A stretch of DNA of 64,000 bases from assembly GCF_016595505.1 (NCBI RefSeq), contig NZ_JAENIL010000024.1, positions 1 through 64,000 on the forward strand, given 5' to 3'. Below the pieces are notes generated by a model that saw only the letters and a list, made by a program, of their open reading frames with translations, was not told the DNA's origin and did no database searches. The stretch's first letter is position 1. Every line of letters begins with the position of its first letter. Below are positions 1 through 6,791 of the stretch, piece after piece. This DNA is from Pelagicoccus mobilis. GTDB lineage: Bacteria > Verrucomicrobiota > Verrucomicrobiia > Opitutales > Opitutaceae. Made by a program: the position numbers and the translations under genes.

Positions 1-27
1 ATCGCGGCACAAGGCCGCTCCCACTGG
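1..27. repeat. REP-like short palindromic element
   Basis: The first bases hold a small hairpin, GCGGC (4-8) / GCCGC (14-18), followed by CTCCCAC. The arrangement resembles extragenic palindromes of the form 'GTGGGAGCGGC...GCCGCGA' known from other bacteria. Only one copy is seen in this window, so the assignment rests on the palindrome and on resemblance alone. Confidence 0.35.
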
Positions 28-80
28 AGGTTTCGTAAGGAGGAAACCCTCCCCGTAAAAGGGCGATGAACCAAAAACAA

Positions 81-109
81 ACGGCGGTCTCTGTGAGACC
101 GCCGTTTTT
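81..109 (+). terminator. Rho-independent terminator
   Basis: A perfect 11-bp stem, ACGGCGGTCTC (81-91) and GAGACCGCCGT (95-105), encloses a 3-nt loop and runs directly into five T residues (105-109). An A-rich stretch precedes it at 73-80, so it could also act on the other strand. It most likely ends a gene lying upstream of the window. Confidence 0.9.
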
Positions 110-303
110 ACTACCCCTATATATTACCCTAAACTATCAAACTTGAAATTGTGCGATTCGGATCGTGGCGTTGTTCGCCGGTGCGTTTCTGAATCTGGAT
201 ACACTGTATCATGAGGTGGAGGATCTGGATATAGGACTTTGGGCTTACGGAAAGGGTGCCGGGTTATTGGGGGGATATTGTGTGATTGGGGTGTGTTTTT
301 TTA

Positions 304-341
304 ACCACGAAGTGCACGAAGGACGCGAAGGGATTCTGCAG
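304..341. repeat. Dispersed CACGAAGG-type repeat, copy A
   Basis: ACCACGAAGTGCACGAAGG is followed by a further CGCGAAGG unit and GATTCTGCAG. A second, shorter copy with the same right end (GATCCTGCAG) lies at 3306-3334. The internal 8-10 bp unit is present three times here and twice there, so copies differ by unit number. Confidence 0.6.
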
Positions 342-352
342 CGTTGTTGGGG

Positions 353-443
353 ACCACCGATAGCACCGATTTGCACCGATGTTTGTGGAGGGGATTGGCT
401 CGTTTTGGGAGTGTTATCGGTGAATATCGGTGTCATCGGTGGT
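353..443. repeat. Imperfect inverted repeat of CACCGAT units
   Basis: ACCACCGATAGCACCGAT (353-370) pairs with ATCGGTGTCATCGGTGGT (426-443) at 16 of 18 positions, around a 55-bp spacer that holds one more CACCGAT. It lies between the upstream terminator and the kinase gene. This is what one expects of a small dispersed palindromic repeat; a transcript could fold into a stem. Confidence 0.55.
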
Positions 444-470
444 TGAATACCTATATCTTAGTTCGCCTTT

Positions 471-518
471 CCCCTTTGGGCTTTGCGGCTCGCCGCGAGC
501 GGCGGCCCTACAAAGGGG
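471..518. repeat. Palindromic element downstream of the kinase gene
   Basis: CCCCTTTG (471-478) pairs with CAAAGGGG (511-518), and GCTCG/CGAGC (488-500) forms an inner hairpin. It begins 7 bp beyond the kinase stop codon, so it may end that transcript, but no T-run follows. The core TGCGGCTCG...GGCGGCCCT recurs in altered form at 3563-3589, which suggests a dispersed element. Confidence 0.5.
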
Positions 519-524
519 AGGGGG

Positions 525-2486
525 CTAGGATTTGGTGGTTCGGTCGATGGGGAGGGTGAAGGTGAAGGTGCTGCCGCTTCTGGGGTTGCTGGTGGCGGTG
601 ATGGTGCCTCCGTGGTCTTCGATGATGGATCGGCAGATGCGTAGCCCCATGCCCATGCCGTCTTCTTTGGTGGTGAAGAAGGGGGCGAATATTTGCTCGA
701 GCTTTTCTTCGGGGATGCCAGGTCCGGAATCGGCGACTTCGCAAACGATATTGTCGTCTTGGACGCGGGTGGAGATGCGGATCAGGGCGTCGGCTTCGCT
801 CGCCTGTAAGATGGCTTCGGTGGCGTTTTTGACGAGGTTGATTATGGTTTGTTGGATTTGTATCCTGTCGCCGAATACGTTTGGGATTTCGTTTTGGAGG
901 TCTAGCTGTAGGTGGGTCTGTTTGATGATGAGGTCGCTACGGAGGAGGGTGAGGGTATCGTGGATGAGGTCGTTGAGGGAGAAGTTTTCTTGTTCGGAGA
1001 CGTTCTTTTTCATCATGGAGCGCAGGCGGCTGACAATGGCGCCGGCTCGTCGGTTGTCGCTCACGATATCGGTGAGGATCTCTTTGATCTCGTCGAGGTC
1101 GGGATTGTCGAACTCGAGCATGCGCAGGGCGGCTTGGGCGTTGCCCATGTTTGCGGCGAGGGGTTGGTTGAGCTCGTGGGCGAGGGAGCTGGAGAGTTCG
1201 TTGAAGATGGAGATGCGGGCGATGTGGGCGAGCTCGGACTTGAGGGTGTTGATGCTGGATTCCGATTTGATTCTTTCGGTGATATCGCGAGTGCAGATGA
1301 TGTAGCCGAGCGGTTTGCCGTGGGGGTCGGTTTCGCGGTTGATGCGGGCGTCGACGTAGAGGTCTTCGCCGGATTTTCTGCGGTTGGGGATGGAGCAGTG
1401 GAAGGAGTCTTGGGGAGCAGCCTTTCTGGCGAGGGAGACTTTGATCATCTGGAGCTCTTCGCGTGGGAAGATGATTTCGATGTTGGCTCCGGTGGCTTCC
1501 TCTTCTTTGAAGCCGTAGACTTCTTCGGCTTGGGCGTTCCAGCTGTTGATTCTCCAGTGTGTATCGGTGGATATGATACAGTCGTGCGAGGCTTCGAGGA
1601 TTTTCGCTTTTTGCTGGAGGGCGCGTTGCACGGACTTTTGCGCCGTGGCGTCTGTCATGATGCCGACGTAGTGGCTGGTTGTGCCGTTGTCGTCTTGTAC
1701 AGGGGAGATGGAGAGGGCGTTCCAGAAGGGAGTGCCGTCTTTGCGGTAGTTGAGAATTTCGGTTTTTAGCTTCCGGTGGCTTTTTATGGCGTCGCGTATT
1801 TGAGCGACGGTGTCGGGATCTGTTCCGGAGCCTTGCATGATGCGTGGGTTTTTCCCGATCACTTCTTCCGAGCTGTAGCCTGTCATTTTCAGGTAGCTGT
1901 CGTTTACGTAGATGACGGGGAGGTCTGGTTGCTGGGCGTCGACGATGATGCAGGCCTCGCTAGTGGCGTCGAGGGCGGCGAGGCGGAGCTTTTCCTTGGA
2001 CTGGTTGTGGTGGTAGCTTGTGACGTCGTGGGCGATGCCTACCATGGAGTAGACGAGACGGGACTGGATGATGCCGACGAAGCAGTTGTCGAATACGACG
2101 AGCTTGCCGTTGGGGCCTTGCTCGATGGACTCGAGGTTGGGGAGCTTGAACTTGGCTTCGACTGCTTTGCGGAAGGTCGGCAGGGTGCTGGGGTTCTCGA
2201 GCGGCATGAGCTCGATCTGCTTGCGTCCGAGGAGTTCTTCGGGGCTCTCGAATCCGTAGGCTTTGGCGATCGCTTCGTTTGCGTAGGTGAAGCGGGCTCG
2301 CTCGGCGATGGCGGCGACTTGGTCGTCGATGGGGTCGTCGAGCGAAATGGGGGGATCGAAGGAGAGTTGGTAGACGAGGTCGTTTGAGTTTTCGAGCACG
2401 GCGAGGATCGCTTTGGCGACCTCGGTGTGGTCTGGCTGCCCTTGCAGTGAGTTTGTATCCGCCGTTTCGGATTGATTGGTGGGCAT
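525..2486 (-). CDS. FixL-like sensor histidine kinase with three PAS domains
   Basis: This is a 653-residue kinase with no predicted membrane segment, so it is probably cytoplasmic. Three PAS domains are visible at about residues 25-150, 165-290 and 290-410. The second carries GKNPRIMQG, where light-sensing LOV domains have a cysteine, so it should not form a flavin-cysteinyl adduct. The H-box is AHELNQPLAA with the phospho-accepting His437, typical of the FixL/TodS family (HisKA of the HELNQPL type). The HATPase_c domain (about 520-648) shows the N-box NLVKNATEAI, G1 DSGPGIP, the F-box APFFTTK and G2 GMGMGLRI. The response regulator gene lies 52 bp upstream on the same strand, so the two form an operon and a cognate pair. 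No haem-binding or other ligand signature was recognised, so the signal is unknown. Confidence 0.93.
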   Translation of the reverse strand: MPTNQSETADTNSLQGQPDHTEVAKAILAVLENSNDLVYQLSFDPPISLDDPIDDQVAAIAERARFTYANEAIAKAYGFESPEELLGRKQIELMPLENPSTLPTFRKAVEAKFKLPNLESIEQGPNGKLVVFDNCFVGIIQSRLVYSMVGIAHDVTSYHHNQSKEKLRLAALDATSEACIIVDAQQPDLPVIYVNDSYLKMTGYSSEEVIGKNPRIMQGSGTDPDTVAQIRDAIKSHRKLKTEILNYRKDGTPFWNALSISPVQDDNGTTSHYVGIMTDATAQKSVQRALQQKAKILEASHDCIISTDTHWRINSWNAQAEEVYGFKEEEATGANIEIIFPREELQMIKVSLARKAAPQDSFHCSIPNRRKSGEDLYVDARINRETDPHGKPLGYIICTRDITERIKSESSINTLKSELAHIARISIFNELSSSLAHELNQPLAANMGNAQAALRMLEFDNPDLDEIKEILTDIVSDNRRAGAIVSRLRSMMKKNVSEQENFSLNDLIHDTLTLLRSDLIIKQTHLQLDLQNEIPNVFGDRIQIQQTIINLVKNATEAILQASEADALIRISTRVQDDNIVCEVADSGPGIPEEKLEQIFAPFFTTKEDGMGMGLRICRSIIEDHGGTITATSNPRSGSTFTFTLPIDRTTKS

Positions 2487-2538
2487 GGGCTCGTCGCGGT
2501 AGGTGGTTTCGGGGGCGGGGCGGGTTTGCCCCGTGGGG

Positions 2539-3156
2539 TTATGCGGTCACTTCGGCGGGGCGAACGCCGGCGTTGTCGGCGAAGCGGACGAGCTCGACGA
2601 TGGAGCTGGCTCCGAGCTTGGCCATGATGCGTCCGCGGTGGACTTTGATGGTCTTTTCGGAGGAGCCGAGGGCTTCGGCGATGGCTTTGTTTGGGATGCC
2701 GGTGATGACGTAGGTGAACACTTCGTACTCTTTTTCGGTGAGTTCGTGGAGCTTGCGTCGGGTGCGGGAGGTTTGCTCTTCGGACTCGGTGAGTTTGCGG
2801 CCGGCTTCGAGGGCGCGCCCGATCGCGTCGAGCAGGGCCGCTTCTTCGAAGGGTTTGGGGAGGAAGTCGATGGCGCCTGCCTTGATGGCTTGCACGCTTT
2901 CGGGAATCTGGCCGCTACCGGTGAGGAAAATGATGGGGGTGTTGATCTTGCCGATGTTGAGCTCGTTTTGCAGCTCGAGGCCGGACATCTCTGGCATGTT
3001 TATATCGAGGAGAATGCAGTCGGGCTTGCGTTCGCACTTCAGGAAATGGTGGGCGGATTCGAAGCATTCGACTTCGAAGCCGTGAGCTCTCAGCAGGCGT
3101 TGCAGGCTGCGGCTTACGGTCGGGTCATCATCGACGACGGCGATCAGGGATTTCAT
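2539..3156 (-). CDS. FixJ/TodT-type two-component response regulator
   Basis: The 205-residue protein has an N-terminal receiver domain with the acidic triad DDD (9-11), phosphorylatable Asp51 in LLDINMPEM, the conserved Thr in FLTGSG and Lys in LPKPF. A C-terminal LuxR/FixJ helix-turn-helix follows at about 135-190 (LTEKEYEVFTYV, ...NKAIAEALGSSEKTIKVHR). It should bind DNA as a dimer after phosphorylation by the downstream kinase. The gene is transcribed away from the exopolysaccharide cluster across a 1.15-kb spacer, so control of that cluster is plausible but not shown. No clear sigma-70 promoter was seen upstream. Confidence 0.93.
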   Translation of the reverse strand: MKSLIAVVDDDPTVSRSLQRLLRAHGFEVECFESAHHFLKCERKPDCILLDINMPEMSGLELQNELNIGKINTPIIFLTGSGQIPESVQAIKAGAIDFLPKPFEEAALLDAIGRALEAGRKLTESEEQTSRTRRKLHELTEKEYEVFTYVITGIPNKAIAEALGSSEKTIKVHRGRIMAKLGASSIVELVRFADNAGVRPAEVTA

Positions 3157-3305
3157 AGGGCGGGCAAGGGTGATGGATGGTTCAGATCTTTAAAAACTCA
3201 GTAAATACCCGCTTCTGGCTTAGGCAAGTTTTTGCATGATTTTGTGGAGGGAGGAGGGGGAGGGGGGCTTTGTGTTGAGGGACTGATTGGGTTGATGTGT
3301 TTTTG

Positions 3306-3334
3306 ACCACGAAGGGCACGAAGGGATCCTGCAG
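3306..3334. repeat. Dispersed CACGAAGG-type repeat, copy B
   Basis: This is the shorter relative of the repeat at 304-341: ACCACGAAGGGCACGAAGG followed by GATCCTGCAG. One 9-bp internal unit is missing relative to copy A. The two copies flank the two-component operon on either side. Confidence 0.6.
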
Positions 3335-3342
3335 GGGGCGTC

Positions 3343-3510
3343 GGCGTCAACTTAAGCGCTCAAGGGCTCTTCATCTTCTTCTTCATCCGCTTCTACTTCT
3401 CGCTGGGAGAGCGATGTTCCAGGCTTGGAGTCTGTGTTTTTAGGAGAAGATGAAGAAGGAGAAGCAGAAGAAGATGATATCGAAGGCGGTTCTTCAGATA
3501 AGTTGACGCC
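3343..3510. repeat. 12-bp inverted repeat bounding a biased 144-bp segment
   Basis: GGCGTCAACTTA (3343-3354) is the exact reverse complement of TAAGTTGACGCC (3499-3510). The enclosed segment is pyrimidine-rich on its left side and purine-rich on its right side, so the pairing partly continues inwards. On the minus strand an open frame without a start codon crosses the segment from about 3610. It reads as a Pro-, then Ser-, then Glu/Asp-rich tail ending DEEEDEEPLSA at about 3353. This could be a gene remnant or chance low complexity. Confidence 0.5.
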
Positions 3511-3629
3511 AATGTGCAGGGGGAGGTTGTTCGGGGGGGCGGGTTCCAGGGGTTCAGGGAGCTGCGGCTCGCTGGCTAGGGGCGGCCCTGAGAGGGAGGG
3601 CGATTTTGGGGGCTGTTAGGGTGCGGATT

Positions 3630-3921
3630 GGTTGAAAACCATTAGATTGTATAAAATTGTATATATGTGGAGTTTTGGGTTGAAAATAGTGTTTTAACGC
3701 GGAATGTAGTTTGTTGTATAAAATGTAAATATATTCGGTTTTATTACATTGTATTACCTGTTTTAGGTGTTTGTGTAAAACTGTGAAAAACCTGTTTGTG
3801 CCCGTTGACAATGCGGGGAAATAGGGGTGTTAAGCGATCCGTATATAATCTTCAGTTTTAGTCGGATCGTTGCCTCAGGCTTTCTCTTACTTGAGAAAAA
3901 ATTGTAAAATCGGGTTGAAAA
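3630..3921. promoter_or_regulatory. Repeated GGTTGAAAA motifs in the divergent spacer
   Basis: GGTTGAAAA occurs at 3630-3638, 3678-3686 and 3913-3921. TTGTATAAAAT occurs at 3647-3657 and 3714-3724. Both repeats lie on the plus strand, in the AT-rich part of the spacer ahead of the exopolysaccharide genes. They could be operator sites, for example for the neighbouring response regulator. This is an inference from position and repetition only. Confidence 0.35.
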
Positions 3922-4036
3922 AAGAGGTAATCGGAACATCAATCGGATAGTGTCCTGTTACCCGCTTTAGACTCCTCTTGAGCTTTGGACGCTTGGCGTT
4001 TGTCGGCGAATTTCACCCCATGAAAGTCCCCGATAT

Positions 4037-4047
4037 GGCGGTAGCTT
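4037..4047 (+). promoter_or_regulatory. ops-like element (GGCGGTAGCTT) in the leader of the NusG paralogue gene
   Basis: GGCGGTAGCTT agrees with the ops consensus GGCGGTAGNNT, the pause and recruitment site for RfaH-type NusG paralogues in enterobacteria. It sits 258 bp upstream of a gene for exactly such a paralogue, on the coding strand. The 8-mer GGCGGTAG also occurs within genes at 12234, 13089 and 34114, so the sequence alone is not rare here. Its place in this leader is what makes it notable. Confidence 0.5.
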
Positions 4048-4100
4048 TGAGTCACTCGATCGGCTCTTTCACGATGTATCGAATTACGTGATACTTACAT

Positions 4101-4126
4101 AACGCTTTATTATAGCGTTTGATTTT
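4101..4126 (+). terminator. Terminator-like hairpin in the leader
   Basis: AACGCT (4101-4106) pairs with AGCGTT (4114-4119) around a 7-nt loop, followed by TGATTTT. The stem is short and AU-rich, so it would be a weak intrinsic terminator. It lies 54 bp beyond the ops-like element and ahead of the first gene, which is the arrangement expected of an antitermination target. Confidence 0.35.
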
Positions 4127-4304
4127 CCTCGGGGTAGATAGCGAGTCGTTCCTGGCGATTGGCGAACTGTCCGCTCTTTTCTTCACTTCTAAATCCGCTG
4201 GACTTTCTCTTGATCCAACTTGTGGGAGCACTGCCCTCCGTTCCAGCGGTCGCACATTTCTCGTCTGTGCGTTTTGTAGCCTAAGTTAACCAACTAAACC
4301 CAAT

Positions 4305-4814
4305 ATGAATATGGAATGGTACTGTATTCACACTAAGCCGCAGAAGGAGCTTTCGTTGGCTTCCTATCTTGGTGACGTGCTCGGCTTGGAAGTCTATTAT
4401 CCGCGTTTTAGGACCAAGAAGGTGACGCGTCGGGTGAAGCGCATGGTCGTCCAGCCGCTGTTTCCGAGGTATCTCTTTTGTCGTTTCAATTTGGCGGAGC
4501 ATTTTCGCTCTGTGCAGTTCGCTCGAAACTCTCTTGGTCCGGTTCATTGCGGTAATTCGCCGGTCGCTGTTTGCTCGGCGACGATCGAGCGGATGAAGGA
4601 GGAGTTTGGCGAGGTGTTGTCGGAATCCCCGACGGACACTGGATTTTGCAGCGGAGACTGTATCCGAATTTTGGATGGGCCGATGCAGGGCGTGACCGGA
4701 ACGGTGCTGAAGAACTTGGGCGCGGGTGAGCGCGTGGAGGTATTGCTCGATTTCTTGAACTGCGACACGCGGGTAAATATAGCGACGTCCAGAGTGGATT
4801 TGGCTGAGTTTTAG
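4305..4814 (+). CDS. NusG-paralogue transcription antiterminator (RfaH/UpxY/LoaP type)
   Basis: The 169-residue protein has the NusG N-terminal domain (about 3-105: WYCIHTKPQKE, a PLFPRYLFCRF motif) and a C-terminal KOW domain (about 118-165: GDCIRILDGPMQGVTGTVL). It is specialised rather than housekeeping NusG: it is not next to secE or ribosomal genes and is the first gene of a polysaccharide locus, like UpxY in Bacteroides and RfaH-controlled operons. It should ride on RNA polymerase and suppress pausing or termination in the long downstream unit. An ops-like site lies in its own leader, so self-activation is possible. A second Met lies at codon 3. Confidence 0.92.
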   Translation: MNMEWYCIHTKPQKELSLASYLGDVLGLEVYYPRFRTKKVTRRVKRMVVQPLFPRYLFCRFNLAEHFRSVQFARNSLGPVHCGNSPVAVCSATIERMKEEFGEVLSESPTDTGFCSGDCIRILDGPMQGVTGTVLKNLGAGERVEVLLDFLNCDTRVNIATSRVDLAEF

Positions 4815-4860
4815 CGGAGGGGCTGCGCTAGCTTCTGCTATCTTTAAAGAAGGGGTTTGT

Positions 4861-6015
4861 ATGAGAAGATCATCACTTTTCGAAACGCGTTTGTGGAGGA
4901 TGTCTTTGATCCTCGTGGCGTTAGCCGGAGCGAGCTCTTGGGCGGGTGTTTTAGGGAGAAACTGGGCTACGCAGTATGAGACGATCGTTAGCGGTGGCTA
5001 TGACTCGAATGTGAATGGGGTGCGGGTTGGTGAGATCTCTGACGGGTATGGGTCGCTTTATCAATCGGTGACTGTGTCCCGCGTGAACACCCTGACCTCG
5101 GTGGAGTTGGTGGGAGACATCGAGCAGACGCTTTTCTTTTCCGAGAGCGATGCGGACTTCCTTGATGGTGGGGTGGAGTTGAGCGCGAGCTATCCTAGAG
5201 AGGGAGGGGACGTGATTCATTGGGATGCGAAGACTTATTGGAAGGATGATTCGGATGTCGATTTGGATGAAGGCTTGCGAATCGGAGTCGAAAGCTACGG
5301 AGCTCGTGTGGGAGGAGAATGGTTTCATTCGCCTAAGGCGGGGTTCAGGGGATCCATTCATGGCAGGGTGGCGGACCGGTCGCGCGATGGCTTTAGCACT
5401 ACAAGGTCGTTGACGATGAGGACTGGGTTCAGTCACGCGTGGCGTCCTGAGGGGCGTTGGAGCGGGGAGTATGCCCTCAAGCTTTCCGAGTCGGATGGCG
5501 GAAGTGGAACGGATGCGGTGCATCACATCTTTGGTTTGCGTTCTCACGGGAGGCTGTCCTCGAAGATAACGGGGGACGCCCTGGTGGGTGTCCGGAATTC
5601 TTCTTTCGATGGATTGTATGACTTTTCGGATACGGGCCCAATTGTGACGGCAGATCTGACCTGGGTGGCTTCGCCTCAATTCAACGCGACCTTGGGCTTG
5701 CTCAACGACTACGACTTTTCGGCTAATGGGGACGTCACATTGCGAACTTCAGCTAGGCTGCGTCTGAGGAGGGACTTAGGCCGCGGGCTCAAGGTAGAGC
5801 TAAGGATTGGTGGAGGGCGTTCGTCCTTCGAGAGCCAGTTGGATGAGATCGAGCGGACGGATGATTACTGGGATATTGGCGGGCAGGTCGAGTATTCCTT
5901 TACGCAACGCTACTTTCTGCGTCTGGCGGCTGACTGGGTCGATAGCGAATCAAGCGAGCCTGCTTTGGATGTAGGGCGAACTGTGGTGAGTCTACGCAGC
6001 GGTTGGAGATACTAG
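4861..6015 (+). CDS. Outer-membrane beta-barrel protein of the exopolysaccharide locus
   Basis: This 384-residue protein begins with a positively charged, hydrophobic signal peptide (SLILVALAGASSWA, cleavage near 30). The rest is made of alternating polar and hydrophobic strands and ends in SLRSGWRY, with the terminal aromatic residue usual for BAM substrates. It resembles the BBP2-type barrels found in polysaccharide clusters. GAAGGG upstream supports the start. Its place between the antiterminator and the Wza-like gene suggests a role in export or anchoring of the polymer at the outer membrane. The exact role is unknown. Confidence 0.75.
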   Translation: MRRSSLFETRLWRMSLILVALAGASSWAGVLGRNWATQYETIVSGGYDSNVNGVRVGEISDGYGSLYQSVTVSRVNTLTSVELVGDIEQTLFFSESDADFLDGGVELSASYPREGGDVIHWDAKTYWKDDSDVDLDEGLRIGVESYGARVGGEWFHSPKAGFRGSIHGRVADRSRDGFSTTRSLTMRTGFSHAWRPEGRWSGEYALKLSESDGGSGTDAVHHIFGLRSHGRLSSKITGDALVGVRNSSFDGLYDFSDTGPIVTADLTWVASPQFNATLGLLNDYDFSANGDVTLRTSARLRLRRDLGRGLKVELRIGGGRSSFESQLDEIERTDDYWDIGGQVEYSFTQRYFLRLAADWVDSESSEPALDVGRTVVSLRSGWRY

Positions 6016-6040
6016 GTAGGAATCCAGAACGACAATAACT

Positions 6041-6697
6041 ATGCAAACAACTCTTGTTTCTCGAAGAACGGAAGCCGGCATGCGGGGCTTTCTAGGATCT
6101 ATCCCGGCGCTTCTGTGCGTTTCTCTGTGGCTGGCTTTGAGTAGCGTGTGCAGCGCGGAGGTAGTGGATACGGATGATTATCGGATCAATCCTCGGGACT
6201 TGATACAGTTTCAGATTTACGAGGAGCCGGATACGTTGATGGTGCAGAGGGTTTCGGCCAAGGGCGAGTTGCCGCTTCCGATGATTGGGGTGGTGAGCGT
6301 GTCTGGATTGAGTTTGCGAGAGGCCGAGGCGAAGCTGAGAGATCTGTACATCGAAGGTGAATTCTTTGTGGATCCTCAAGTGATCCTGGTGCTCGAGCAA
6401 TATTCGGAACAGACGGTCTCGGTGTTGGGTCAGGTCAATAAGCCGATGCGTATCGTGTTTCCTGTGGAGGCGAGTCGGCTGAACATCGTGCAAGCGATCA
6501 CGATCGCGGGCGGTTTGACTCGGCTCGCTCGCGCGGATTCGGTGCAGGTGACGCGAATTGGGGTTAACGGCTTGGAGAAACGCACGATCGTGAATGTCGA
6601 GGCCTATCTCGCGGATAAGCGTCGCAAGGCCGAACCTGAAGAACAGTTCGAATTGCTGCCGGGCGACATCGTTTTCATTCCGGAACGTACGTTCTGA
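6041..6697 (+). CDS. Wza-like polysaccharide export protein (Poly_export/SLBB)
   Basis: This 218-residue periplasmic/outer-membrane export protein has the polysaccharide-export domain at about 50-130 (YRINPRDLIQFQIYEEP, ...GELPLPMIGVVSVSGLS) and an SLBB-type beta-grasp domain after it (VSVLGQVNKP, IVQAITIAGGLTR, ...LLPGDIVFIPER). It is shorter than E. coli Wza (about 380 residues) and lacks the C-terminal amphipathic helix, like many one-SLBB family members. The signal peptide region contains a Cys (SSVCSAE), but this is not a good lipobox, so signal peptidase I cleavage is more likely. A Met at 6080 with GGAAG just upstream is a good alternative start. Confidence 0.9.
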   Translation: MQTTLVSRRTEAGMRGFLGSIPALLCVSLWLALSSVCSAEVVDTDDYRINPRDLIQFQIYEEPDTLMVQRVSAKGELPLPMIGVVSVSGLSLREAEAKLRDLYIEGEFFVDPQVILVLEQYSEQTVSVLGQVNKPMRIVFPVEASRLNIVQAITIAGGLTRLARADSVQVTRIGVNGLEKRTIVNVEAYLADKRRKAEPEEQFELLPGDIVFIPERTF

Positions 6698-6791
6698 CGC
6701 GGCTTTCAGAAGCCTTCTTTTTCACTGCCTCTTGCCAACTTGTATTTGCTGCCCCCTCGCGTTGAGGGAGTATCAGCTCTGACATTATTGT

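Larger units (their letters stand above)
110..524. other. Intergenic region with short repeats
   Basis: No credible gene is seen. Short open frames here have no ribosome-binding site and run through the repeats. The stretch holds a CACGAAGG-type repeat (304-341), a CACCGAT inverted repeat (353-443) and a palindromic element (471-518) just beyond the end of the histidine kinase gene. Confidence 0.6.
3157..4304. other. Long regulatory spacer between divergent units
   Basis: This 1.15-kb region separates the two-component operon from the exopolysaccharide locus. It holds a CACGAAGG-type repeat, a 12-bp inverted repeat around a purine/pyrimidine-biased segment, an AT-rich zone (about 3620-3930) with repeated GGTTGAAAA motifs, an ops-like element and a terminator-like hairpin. 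The short frames inside it lack ribosome-binding sites and familiar sequence, and I do not call them genes. The region from about 3840 to 4304 is probably an untranslated leader. Confidence 0.6.

Noticed and set aside
165-446. Short plus-strand and minus-strand frames at the window start
   Set aside because: They lie across the CACGAAGG and CACCGAT repeats, have no ribosome-binding site and show low-complexity translation.
532-2387. Long plus-strand frames opposite the histidine kinase
   Set aside because: They are shadows of a well-supported kinase gene with clear domains on the minus strand.
3425-3811. Short frames in the spacer (3425-3619 plus, 3554-3811 minus)
   Set aside because: Low-complexity or AT-driven translation, no start signals and no family likeness.
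3805-3849. TTGACA (3805-3810) and TATAAT (3844-3849) as a promoter
   Set aside because: Both boxes are perfect, but the spacing is 33 bp, about twice the usual 17 bp. No good partner was found for either, so a promoter cannot be called.
4052-4255. 67-codon minus-strand frame in the leader
   Set aside because: No ribosome-binding site; it lies opposite the presumed leader of the antiterminator gene.
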